Origin: Verrucomicrobiota bacterium
GTDB lineage: Bacteria; Verrucomicrobiota; Kiritimatiellia; CAIQIC01; JAGNIJ01
Direction of reading: 5' to 3'
Assembly: GCA_022710725.1 (NCBI GenBank)
Contig: JAKLGK010000003.1
Coordinates: forward strand, 124,001-188,000
DNA: 64,000 bases
Below are positions 21,527-28,571 of the stretch, in pieces. A program made the translations under genes and the position numbers. Numbering within the stretch: position 1 is the stretch's first letter; every line of letters begins with the position of its first letter. Below the pieces are notes generated by a model. It did not search any database, had not been told where the DNA came from, and saw only the letters and a program-made list of their open reading frames with translations.

Positions 21527-21541
21527 CATGTCTCCCCATGA
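21122..21541 (+). CDS. GxxExxY family protein (PD-(D/E)XK nuclease-like)
   Basis: The protein has 139 aa. The namesake motif is GPGLLESAYE (residues 22-31), and the nuclease-like core is Asp67 (RIDLLV) with Glu77-x-Lys79 (MVELKAVD), i.e. D-ExK. The family is abundant in PVC bacteria, cyanobacteria and Bacteroidetes, often in variable contexts, and its function is unknown. The gene lies in an inverted-repeat cassette. Its last 14 bases, encoding a tail with no obvious domain (about residues 124-139), overlap the dinB start. Base composition is more AT-rich than its neighbours, suggesting acquisition. Confidence 0.88.
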   Translation: MKENELTREIIAAAMRVHSALGPGLLESAYEACLAHELSRHGLAFERQKALPVMYDGIQIDCGYRIDLLVNDSVMVELKAVDVLLPIHHAQLLSYLRLSGKTLGLLINFHEAHLRDGIVRKINHPRRTSEPSAVQHVSP

Positions 21542-22844
21542 AAATCCGCTGCTGACCCTCCATTCCTACCCCCGCGCGATCGTGCATTTCGACGGGGACG
21601 CGTTCTTCGCGTCCGTCGAGCAGGCGGTCCACCCGGAGCTGAAGGGCCGGCCGGTCGTGACGGGGCGGGAGCGCGGGATCATCGCCTGCGCCAGCTACGA
21701 GGCCAAGGCCCTCGGCGTCGCGCGCGGCATCACGCTGGCGGAGGCCCGGAAGAAGTGCCCCGAGCTCGTCATCCTGCCCAGCGACTACGAGACCTACAGC
21801 CTCTACTCCAAGCGCATGTTCGACATCATGCGGCGCTACACGCCGGTCGTGGAGGAGTACTCCATCGACGAGGGCTTCGTGGACCTCTCCGGGCTGCGCC
21901 GGGTGTTCCACACGTCCTACGAGGAGATCGCCCGCCGGATGCAGCAGGACGTCCGGGCCGAACTGGACATCACCGTGTCCGTCGGCTTGAGCCTCTCCAA
22001 GGGCCTGTCCAAGCTGGCCTCGAAGTTCCGCAAGCCCGCCGGGTTCACCGCCGTCGCGGGCAACCACCTGCACCTGTTCCTGCCGCGCATCGCCCTCGAG
22101 AAGGTCTGGGGCTTCGGGCCCAACACCGTCCACCTGCTGAAGAAGTACGGCCTGCAGACCGCCTGGGACTTCGTGGGCCGGCCCGAGTCCTGGGCGGAAA
22201 AAATGATGGGCAAGATCGGGCGCGAGATCTGGAACGAGCTGCGCGGCGTCGCGATGCACCCGGTGAGCACGGAGGAGAAATCCACCTACTACACCATCAG
22301 CAAGTGCAAGACCTTTGCCGAGCCGACGCGCGACCGGGACCAGGTCTTCGCGCGGCTGACCCGCAACGTCGAGTCCGCCTTCATCAAGCTGCGCCGCCAC
22401 AGGCTGCGCGCGCGGGAGATCCAGGTCACCCTGCGCTTCCAGGACTTCACGTACGAGGGGATCGAGGCCCGGCTCCAGCGGCCGACCGCTGCGACGCAGG
22501 AGGTCATGCCGCTCGTCCGCGACCTGTTCGACCGGGTCTGGCGGGACGGGGCCGAGTACCGGGCGACCATCGTCGTGCTCGGCCGGCTCGAGCCGGACCG
22601 CGGCGAGCAGTTCGAGCTGTTCGAGGACCGCGTGCGGATCGACAAGATGAGCGCGGTCTCCGGCGTGATCGACGCCGTCAACGAGCGCTACGGGAAGCAT
22701 ACCTTGAGCCTGGGGGCGTCCTTGTTCCTCGGCCGCAAGCCGACCACCGGGCGCGGGACGCTGCCGTGGCGCAAGCGCGAGCTGCTGGGCGGGGAGACGT
22801 TCCGGCAGCGGCTGAAAATTCCGAGGCTGGGGGTGCAGGTGTGA
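21528..22844 (+). CDS. dinB: Y-family DNA polymerase IV
   Basis: The protein has 438 aa. It is an error-prone translesion polymerase: catalytic HFDGDAFFASVEQ (Asp22, Asp24), the EEYSIDEGFVDL palm motif (about residues 108-120), the thumb region with KVWGFGPNTVHLLKK, and a little-finger domain at about 240-370. A C-terminal tail continues past the family core. It follows lexA after the GxxExxY cassette, so an SOS-regulated unit is likely if transcription passes through. The ATG at 21528 lies one base outside the cassette end. UmuC-type assignment is an alternative, but no umuD is adjacent. Confidence 0.88.
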   Translation: MSPHENPLLTLHSYPRAIVHFDGDAFFASVEQAVHPELKGRPVVTGRERGIIACASYEAKALGVARGITLAEARKKCPELVILPSDYETYSLYSKRMFDIMRRYTPVVEEYSIDEGFVDLSGLRRVFHTSYEEIARRMQQDVRAELDITVSVGLSLSKGLSKLASKFRKPAGFTAVAGNHLHLFLPRIALEKVWGFGPNTVHLLKKYGLQTAWDFVGRPESWAEKMMGKIGREIWNELRGVAMHPVSTEEKSTYYTISKCKTFAEPTRDRDQVFARLTRNVESAFIKLRRHRLRAREIQVTLRFQDFTYEGIEARLQRPTAATQEVMPLVRDLFDRVWRDGAEYRATIVVLGRLEPDRGEQFELFEDRVRIDKMSAVSGVIDAVNERYGKHTLSLGASLFLGRKPTTGRGTLPWRKRELLGGETFRQRLKIPRLGVQV

Positions 22845-22871
22845 TGCCAAGGTCGGCCGCGACGGCGCACG

Positions 22872-22894
22872 GCCCTCCTGCATAGCCGGAGGGC
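22872..22894. terminator. Hairpin between convergent dinB and aldolase genes
   Basis: GCCCTCC (22872-22878) and GGAGGGC (22888-22894) can pair around a 9-base loop in the 56-bp gap. No T-run follows on either strand, so a terminator role is only possible. Confidence 0.4.
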
Positions 22895-22900
22895 GCCGAA

Positions 22901-23548
22901 TTATCGCTCCATCATCCGCTTCCGGTGCGCGCCGCCCTCGAGTTTCTTGAGCGCCTCGACCTGGGCGTCGGTCAGGAAGGCGGGCTTGCCGGCCAGCCGG
23001 GCGGCGACGAGCGCCTTGGCGGCGTCTTCGGCGACCTCGCACCGGAAGAACGCCTGGCGCATGGTCCTGCCGAGGGCGACGACGCCGTGGTTGGCCATGA
23101 AGATCGTGCCGCTGTCCTTCGCCGCGGCGGCGACGGCGTCCGCCAGGGCCTGCGTCGAGGTCATGATGTACGGCACGAGGGCCACGCCGCCGAGGTCGTT
23201 GACGACCTCCGCGAACATCGGGCGGATGTCGTCGGTCGAGGAGATGACTCCGGAGGCGAAGGGGGAGTGGGTGTGGAAGATCGCCTGCACGTCGGGCCGC
23301 GCGCGGTAGACGGCGAGGTGCATCGGCAGCTCGGACGTCGGGCGGAGCCTGCCCTCCACCTGGCGGCCGGAGGCGATATCCACGGCGCACAAATCCGTGC
23401 CCTTCAACTCGGCCATGGCCAAGCCGCTGGGCTTGACCCAGACCAACCGTCCCTCGCGGGCGCTGATGTTGCCGCCGGCGCCGGCCGTCAGTCCGGCGGC
23501 CGCGATCTTCCGGGCATATTCAGCCAGTTCCTGGCGCACGACGGGCAT
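22901..23548 (-). CDS. Class II aldolase/adducin family protein
   Basis: The protein has 215 aa. It resembles L-fuculose-phosphate aldolase (FucA) and relatives, which cleave sugar phosphates or decarboxylate using a zinc ion. Visible are TAGAGGNISARE, KPSGLAMAEL, the zinc His pair in IFHTHSPFASG and the later His in MANHGVVALG. The start at 23548 follows GGAG; an upstream in-frame codon at 23587 lacks homology. No pathway partners are adjacent, so the substrate cannot be assigned. It converges on dinB. Confidence 0.85.
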   Translation of the reverse strand: MPVVRQELAEYARKIAAAGLTAGAGGNISAREGRLVWVKPSGLAMAELKGTDLCAVDIASGRQVEGRLRPTSELPMHLAVYRARPDVQAIFHTHSPFASGVISSTDDIRPMFAEVVNDLGGVALVPYIMTSTQALADAVAAAAKDSGTIFMANHGVVALGRTMRQAFFRCEVAEDAAKALVAARLAGKPAFLTDAQVEALKKLEGGAHRKRMMER

Positions 23549-23691
23549 GCGGGCTCCTCGATTCCACTGAACCGGATCGTATATCACAACGCTTGCCCGG
23601 TAGGAAGTCCCGTCCGCGCTCGTGAAAGGGCTTTCCGGGCGGGCATCTTTGTGCTAAAAAGAACATGGCGGGAAGCCGGCTGGAGGCAAAC

Positions 23692-24135
23692 ATGAACACG
23701 ATCCTGGCCCTGGTGGATTTTTCCGACGTGACCGACGCGGTCGTGGAGCAGGCGGCCTCGATGGCCAAGGGGCTGGAGGCCGAAGTGGTGATCCTGCACG
23801 TCGCGGAGCCGGATCCTGATTTCGTCGGGTACGAGGCCGGGCCCCAGACCGTCCGGAATACCATGGCGGAGCACTTCCGCGATGAGCATCGTTCGCTCCG
23901 CCATCTGGAGGACAAGGTCAAGGCGCAGGGCGTGGCGGTGACCGGCCTGCTGGTGCAGGGGCCGACCGTCGAGAAGTGCCTCGCCGAGGCGGCGCGATTG
24001 CAGCCGCTGGTGATGGTCATCGGCTCGCATGGCCACGGCCTGCTTCGCGACCTCCTGGTGGGAAGCGTCACGGAAGGCGTCCTGCGCAAGGCGGCCTGCC
24101 CGGTGCTGGTCGTGCCCGTCCGCGCCTGGGAATGA
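23692..24135 (+). CDS. uspA: Universal stress protein
   Basis: The protein has 147 aa and is a single UspA domain of the ATP-binding type: an N-terminal strand TILALVDFSD, then the GSHGHGLLRDLLVGSVTEGVL segment matching the G-x2-G-x9-GS nucleotide motif, and the end CPVLVVPVRAW. It is cytoplasmic. The ATG at 23692 follows GGAGG. Palindromic repeat copy A begins 28 bases after its stop. The next feature is the SRP RNA. Confidence 0.9.
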   Translation: MNTILALVDFSDVTDAVVEQAASMAKGLEAEVVILHVAEPDPDFVGYEAGPQTVRNTMAEHFRDEHRSLRHLEDKVKAQGVAVTGLLVQGPTVEKCLAEAARLQPLVMVIGSHGHGLLRDLLVGSVTEGVLRKAACPVLVVPVRAWE

Positions 24136-24162
24136 CGCCGTCCCCCGCCCGGCCTTCAGGAG

Positions 24163-24202
24163 GATAACAAAACGCTTCACGGGTGTGAAGACTTTTGTTA
24201 TC
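24163..24202. repeat. Palindromic repeat, copy A (forward)
   Basis: A 40-base hairpin: outer arms GATAACAAAA/TTTTGTTATC (10 bp), a 2x2 internal mismatch (cg/ac), inner stem CTTCAC/GTGAAG and loop GGGT. It lies between uspA and the SRP RNA promoter. It is one of four copies in the window (also 36059, 46345 and 51177). Function unknown. Confidence 0.85.
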
Positions 24203-24231
24203 GCCCTTCCGGGCCGTCGGGGCGCCGCGAC

Positions 24232-24260
24232 TTGCCAAGGAGCAGGCCACCCGGTATGTT
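24232..24260 (+). promoter_or_regulatory. Promoter of the SRP RNA gene
   Basis: TTGCCA and TATGTT are 17 bases apart. The predicted start is 24267, within a base or two of the 5' end of the folded RNA, so sequence and structure agree. Confidence 0.75.
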
Positions 24261-24265
24261 TTCCC

Positions 24266-24542
24266 ACGGCCGTGCTAGACGGGGAGGTAGCGGTGCCCTG
24301 AACCTGCAACCCGCTATAGCAGGGTGGAATTCCCGAGCCAGGCGGACGCGGGAGAGTTGAACGTCCCGGCAACGGACGATGACGGTCGGCCCCTATGCGA
24401 CGGAAAGCGGCAAACCCCGTCAGGACCGGAAGGTAGCAGCGGTACGCCGTGACATTCCGGGCGCCGTAGGAACGCTGGCTCGAGCCCGGACCCGGTGCAC
24501 GCGGCCCTCCGGTTTCCGTCGAACGAGGGTGCACGGCCCTGT
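24266..24542 (+). ncRNA. ffs: Signal recognition particle RNA, long bacterial form
   Basis: About 277 nt. The Alu-domain signature GGGGAGGTAGCGGTGCCC is at 24281-24298, and the conserved S-domain with the GGAA tetraloop (CAGGACCGGAAGGTAGCAGC) is at 24421-24440. The ends pair: GGCCGTGC at 24268-24275 with GCACGGCC at 24531-24538. This is the long, Alu-containing type known from Bacillus and other lineages, not the short 4.5S form of enterobacteria. The RNA binds Ffh to target membrane proteins. Next to it is dnaX, a common ffs-dnaX-ybaB-recR order. Confidence 0.95.
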
Positions 24543-24561
24543 ATAACAACGGTGGGTGGCT

Positions 24562-26262
24562 ATGGCATACGAAGTACTCGCTCGCAAGTGGCGGCCCCAG
24601 CAGTTCGATGACGTCATCGGGCAGGGCCACGTCACCCAGACGCTGAAAAACGCGATCGCCTCCAACCGCGTCGCCCACGCCTACCTGTTCGTGGGCCCGC
24701 GCGGCGTGGGCAAGACCTCCACGGCCCGCATCCTGGCCAAGGCGCTCAACTGCGAGAAAGGCCCGACCCCGGAGCCGTGCGGGAAATGCGCGGCGTGCCG
24801 GGAGATCGCGGCCGGGAACTGCCTCGACGTGATCGAGATCGACGCGGCCTCCAACACCGGCGTGGACAATGTCCGCGACCTGCGCGAGAACGCGCGCTAC
24901 GCCCCCGCCCGCGGCCCCTTCAAGGTCTACATCATCGACGAAGTGCATATGCTGTCCGTGGCGGCCTTCAACGCCCTCCTGAAGACGCTCGAGGAGCCGC
25001 CCGCGCACGTGAAGTTCATCTTCGCCACCACCGAGCCGCAGAAGGTGCCCGCGACCATCCTGTCCCGCTGCCAGCGGTTCGATCTGCGCCGCATCTCGGC
25101 GCGCGACATCGTCGGCCGGCTCACGGAAATCGCGAAGGCGGAAAAGGTCAGCGTCGATCCCGACGCGCTGCTGGCCATCGCGCGCGGCGCCGAGGGCGGG
25201 CTGCGCGACGCCGAGTCGGCCCTGGACCAGTTGATCGCGTTCCGCGGGAAGGCCATCAAGGAGGACGACGTCCTGGCGGTCTTCGGCCTGGTCGCGCGGC
25301 AGACGCTGGACGAATTGATGGAGGCGGTGCTCAAGGGCGACGTGGCCACGGCGGTCCGCCGGGTCGGCGACCTGGACCGCAGCGGCAAGGACCTGCAGCG
25401 CCTCGTGTTCGAACTGCTGGAACAGGCGCGCAACATCGTGATCTGCCAGTACACCGGCGCGGACCCGGCCGGCCTCGAGGTGACCGAGGCCCAGGCCGAG
25501 AGCATCCGCCGGCAGGCGGCGATGTGCGACGCGGGCCGCGTCCTGCGGGTGGTCGACATCCTGACGGAGGTCGAAGGCCGCATCCGCTACGCCTTGTCCC
25601 GCCGCGCCCTGCTGGAAACCGCCCTGATCCGGAGCGGGCGCGCGGCCGTCACGGTCACGCTGGACGAACTGCTGGCCCAGGTCAACCAATTGAAGGCCGG
25701 CCTGGGCGCGGGAGCGAACGACCCTTCGCCCGCCGCCGCTCCTGCGCGCGCGGAACCCGCGGCGGCCAGGCCGCCGGCGTCCCCCCCGAAGAACCCGGCA
25801 AAGGATGCCCGGCCCGCATCGGAGGAAGTAGCCGCCCTCGCCGGCGGCTGGCTGGATATCGTGGAGCGCGTCAGCCGCCTCGCGCCGCTGGCGAAATCCT
25901 ACCTGCTCGACGGGAAACCAATCCACGTGCAGGGCGCCCGCGTGATCGTCGGATTCGATCCCGAGTTCGCCAGCAACAAGGAGAAGATCGAATATCCCCG
26001 GAACCTCAAGGCCGTGAACAAGGTGCTGGGCGAAGTGCTCCGGCGCGAGGTGACGGTCGAGTTCCGCGTCCTGGATGCCAAGGCGACCGTGCCCGGCGAT
26101 ATCAAGGTGCGGGAGGTCGCCGCCCCGCCGGGGAAGACGGAGCCGGCGGCGGAGGAGGCACAAAGGCCGCGGGGCCGCTCGGCGCAGGAATGGGTCAAGA
26201 ATCCGGCCGTGAAAAAAACCCTGGAATTGTTCAGCGGCGATATCGTGGATATCCGGGAGTAG
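24562..26262 (+). CDS. dnaX: DNA polymerase III subunits gamma/tau
   Basis: The protein has 566 aa. It is the clamp-loader ATPase of the replisome. Walker A GPRGVGKTSTAR, the zinc cysteines in NCEKGPTPEPCGKCAAC, the Walker B-like YIIDEVHMLS and the SRC motif ILSRCQRF are in the first ~180 residues. Domain III and a Pro/Ala-rich linker (about 390-420) precede a C-terminal tau-specific region. The ATG at 24562 is preferred over a GTG two codons earlier. ybaB and recR follow at short spacing, a classic recombination/replication cluster. Confidence 0.96.
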   Translation: MAYEVLARKWRPQQFDDVIGQGHVTQTLKNAIASNRVAHAYLFVGPRGVGKTSTARILAKALNCEKGPTPEPCGKCAACREIAAGNCLDVIEIDAASNTGVDNVRDLRENARYAPARGPFKVYIIDEVHMLSVAAFNALLKTLEEPPAHVKFIFATTEPQKVPATILSRCQRFDLRRISARDIVGRLTEIAKAEKVSVDPDALLAIARGAEGGLRDAESALDQLIAFRGKAIKEDDVLAVFGLVARQTLDELMEAVLKGDVATAVRRVGDLDRSGKDLQRLVFELLEQARNIVICQYTGADPAGLEVTEAQAESIRRQAAMCDAGRVLRVVDILTEVEGRIRYALSRRALLETALIRSGRAAVTVTLDELLAQVNQLKAGLGAGANDPSPAAAPARAEPAAARPPASPPKNPAKDARPASEEVAALAGGWLDIVERVSRLAPLAKSYLLDGKPIHVQGARVIVGFDPEFASNKEKIEYPRNLKAVNKVLGEVLRREVTVEFRVLDAKATVPGDIKVREVAAPPGKTEPAAEEAQRPRGRSAQEWVKNPAVKKTLELFSGDIVDIRE

Positions 26263-26287
26263 GCGCGGCGGTTTTTCAGGAGGGATC

Positions 26288-26596
26288 ATGGTCAATATCC
26301 TCAAGATGATGAAGCAGGCGGCGTCCATGCAGAAGAACATGGAGACGCTCCAGGCCGATCTGGCGGGGCGCACCGTGGAATTCAGCAGCGGCGGCGGCAT
26401 GGTCACCGCCGTCGCGCGGGGCGACGGGACCGTTGCGGAGATCCGGATCGATCCGAAAGTGGTCGATCCGGCCGACGTGGAGATGCTCCAGGACCTCGTC
26501 CTGGCCGCCGTGGACGGCGCGATCAAGGGCGCCCGCGACATGGCGGCGGCCGAGATGGCCAAGCTGACCTCCGGGCTCGGTCTGCCGTCCATGTAG
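26288..26596 (+). CDS. ybaB: YbaB/EbfC nucleoid-associated protein
   Basis: The protein has 102 aa. Members are dimeric DNA-binding proteins. The N-terminus NILKMMKQAASMQKNMETLQ is the family helix, followed by VEFSSGGGMVTAVARGDG and ADVEMLQDLVLAAVDGAI. It lies between dnaX and recR (25 and 6 bases), the conserved order. The strong ribosome-binding site CAGGAGGGATC precedes the ATG. Confidence 0.95.
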   Translation: MVNILKMMKQAASMQKNMETLQADLAGRTVEFSSGGGMVTAVARGDGTVAEIRIDPKVVDPADVEMLQDLVLAAVDGAIKGARDMAAAEMAKLTSGLGLPSM

Positions 26597-26602
26597 GCGC
26601 GC

Positions 26603-27214
26603 ATGCCCGCGAGCGATCCCATGGGCCGGCTGCAGGCGCTGCTGGGCAAGCTGCCGGGCGTCGGGCGGCGCTCCGCCGAGCGGATGGCGCAGGCGCTGGT
26701 CCGGGACGGCGAGAACCTGCTCCCCAACCTGGTCGCCGCGCTGCGGGAAGTCGAGGAGACGGTGCGGCTCTGCAGCCTGTGCGGCGGGCTGACCCTCAAA
26801 ACGCAGGATCCCTGCGCCCTCTGCCGGGATCCGCGCCGGGAGGCAAGCCAGTTGTGCGTGGTGGAGGAGCCCTCCGATATCCCGCTGATCGAGCGCGCCG
26901 GCGCCTTCCGCGGCCGTTACCACGCGTTGCTCGGCAAGATATCGCCCATGCAGGGGCAGGGGGTTCCCGACCGCCGCGTCGAGGCGCTGCTGAAGCGGAT
27001 CGATTCCGAAGGCGTGCGCGAGGTCATCCTGGCGCTGAACAGCGACGTGGAGAGCGACGCCACGGCCTCCTACCTGGCGGATGTGCTGGCGAAGCGCCCG
27101 GTCAAGGTCACGCGGCTCGCGTTCGGCATCCCGGCCGGCAGCGCGATTTCCTTCTCCGATCCCGTCACGCTCGCCCGCGCCCTGCAGGGCCGCTCACCCG
27201 TCGGGCCGTCATAG
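26603..27214 (+). CDS. recR: Recombination mediator RecR
   Basis: The protein has 203 aa. RecR works with RecF/RecO to load RecA at gaps. An N-terminal helix-hairpin-helix (LLGKLPGVGRRSAERMA), a zinc finger with CSLCGG and CALC, a Toprim region (CVVEEPSDIPLIERAG), and the C-terminal GIPAGSAISFSDPVTLARAL are all visible. The start is 6 bases after ybaB. Its stop overlaps the convergent cupin gene by 6 bases. Confidence 0.96.
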   Translation: MPASDPMGRLQALLGKLPGVGRRSAERMAQALVRDGENLLPNLVAALREVEETVRLCSLCGGLTLKTQDPCALCRDPRREASQLCVVEEPSDIPLIERAGAFRGRYHALLGKISPMQGQGVPDRRVEALLKRIDSEGVREVILALNSDVESDATASYLADVLAKRPVKVTRLAFGIPAGSAISFSDPVTLARALQGRSPVGPS

Positions 27215-27703
27215 CTTCTTCAGCCAGCGGTCGAGCAGGGGATGGGCTTTCGCCAGTTCGGCGGGATTCCCCGGCTCGTATTCCTCGAACTCGAATCCCG
27301 GAGCCATGGTCGTGCCCAGCAACGCGAACCGGCCGTCCGGCAGCAGCCGCGCGCTTTGCCAGGTTCCGCCCGGCACGAGCGCCTGCGGCTGCTGGCCGCG
27401 CCCCAGGTCGGACCCGAGAACGACGATCCGGCTTCGCCCATCCGGCAGGAGTTGAAGTTGCTCGACCGGGTCGCCGAGATAGAAGTGCCACACCTCGTCG
27501 CCGCGCAGACGATGGAGGGCCGACGACGTCTCGGGCGTGAGCAGGTAGTAGATGGCCGTGGAGGCGGCGCGGCCCGCGGGATAGCCGGCCGGGAGCGCGG
27601 CCCGCGGCAGAAGCGTTTTCGAGCGGTGCGTCTCCCGGTAGTACCCGCCCTCCCCGGGCAGCGGGACCAGCCCCAGCTTTTCGATGATCTGTTGCGCGGT
27701 CAT
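27209..27703 (-). CDS. Cupin-like protein (DUF985 family)
   Basis: The protein has 164 aa and matches DUF985 cupins: IIEKLGLVPLPGEGGYYRETHRS, STAIYYLLTPETSSALHRL, DEVWHFYLGDPVEQLQLLPDG and TTMAPGFEFEEYEPG. Cupin His residues are present (ALHRL, VWHFY). Cytoplasmic, biochemical role unknown. It overlaps the upstream SDR gene by four bases (ATGA) and converges on recR. Confidence 0.85.
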   Translation of the reverse strand: MTAQQIIEKLGLVPLPGEGGYYRETHRSKTLLPRAALPAGYPAGRAASTAIYYLLTPETSSALHRLRGDEVWHFYLGDPVEQLQLLPDGRSRIVVLGSDLGRGQQPQALVPGGTWQSARLLPDGRFALLGTTMAPGFEFEEYEPGNPAELAKAHPLLDRWLKKL

Positions 27704-28428
27704 ATCTCGATGTCCCCAAGCTGCGGGCGGACCAGCAGTTCTTCCACCACGGCCTGCGGGCTCAACGCGTAACAGGCCCAGACCGCGTCGGCCACGTCGG
27801 AGGCCCGGACGAAACGGTCGGCCGGCAGGTTCACGCCGTTCCACGACGGCGTCAGCGTGGCGCCCGGCAGGACGGCCGTGACGCGGATCCCGTCCTTCTT
27901 GAGCTCCTCGCGCAGGTTCTTCGAGTAGCCGAGCAGGGCGAACTTGGACACGCCGTAGCCGCCGCCGTACGAAGTCACGCTGGCGATGGAGCACAGGTTG
28001 AAAATGTGGCCCCGCCGCGCGGCGCGCATCGGGGGCAGCAGGCCCTGGGTCAGCCAGTAGGCGCTCGAGACGTTGGTCCGCATCATGAGATCGAACGATT
28101 CGCGGCCCGCGGGATCGGCGACGGGGCAGGGGATGAAAACCCCGGCGTTGTTCACCAGCACGTCGGCCGCGCGGCCCTGTTCGACGACGGCGCGCGCGAA
28201 GCCGTCGACGTCGGCGCACGACGACAAGTCCGCCGCCCGGCCCAGGAATCGCTGCCCGGGAAAGCGTCGGCAGAGATCGGCTTCCATCGCCTGCACGTCG
28301 GCGGCGGTGCGGGCGCAGAAGGCCAGGTCGAAGCCTCCGGCCGCGAACTTCTCCGCGATGGCGCGCCCGATGCCCTTGGTCGCACCCGTGACGACGGCTA
28401 GTTTCCCGAGATGCCCGGAATCGGTCAT
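27700..28428 (-). CDS. Short-chain dehydrogenase/reductase
   Basis: The protein has 242 aa. Classical SDR motifs: TGATKGIGRA (NADP(H)-binding glycine loop), NNAGV, the catalytic Ser in CSIASVTSYGGGYGVSK, and Tyr/Lys in YGVSK. Cofactor choice and substrate cannot be read. The ATG at 28428 is chosen because the TGATKGIG motif begins shortly after it; the open frame extends to 28584 without homology. It leads a two-gene unit with the cupin and is divergent from alaS. Confidence 0.9.
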   Translation of the reverse strand: MTDSGHLGKLAVVTGATKGIGRAIAEKFAAGGFDLAFCARTAADVQAMEADLCRRFPGQRFLGRAADLSSCADVDGFARAVVEQGRAADVLVNNAGVFIPCPVADPAGRESFDLMMRTNVSSAYWLTQGLLPPMRAARRGHIFNLCSIASVTSYGGGYGVSKFALLGYSKNLREELKKDGIRVTAVLPGATLTPSWNGVNLPADRFVRASDVADAVWACYALSPQAVVEELLVRPQLGDIEI

Positions 28429-28571
28429 GCGATAATCCTCCGGAAGCGTTTGAACGGATGAAAGCACAGGGGGCACCACGGCATCCAGTAGAATCGTCCC
28501 GGCGGTTCGTGATTGCTTTACCGCACGAAATCCGACATTTTTACCCGGTTTTTCAGAAAAAGGTGCCGACG

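Noticed and set aside
24163..24202. Repeat copy A as a uspA terminator
   Set aside because: It is a strong hairpin after uspA but lacks a plain T-run and shares its structure with copies not placed at gene ends, so a terminator role is not supported.
26212..26218. A7 tract near the dnaX end as a programmed frameshift site
   Set aside because: It lies about 15 codons from the stop, so slippage would change only the tail, unlike the internal gamma-producing frameshift site.
23584..26799. A >1,000-codon minus-strand open frame opposite uspA, the SRP RNA and dnaX
   Set aside because: It crosses a structured RNA gene and dnaX, is low in motifs and has shadow composition.
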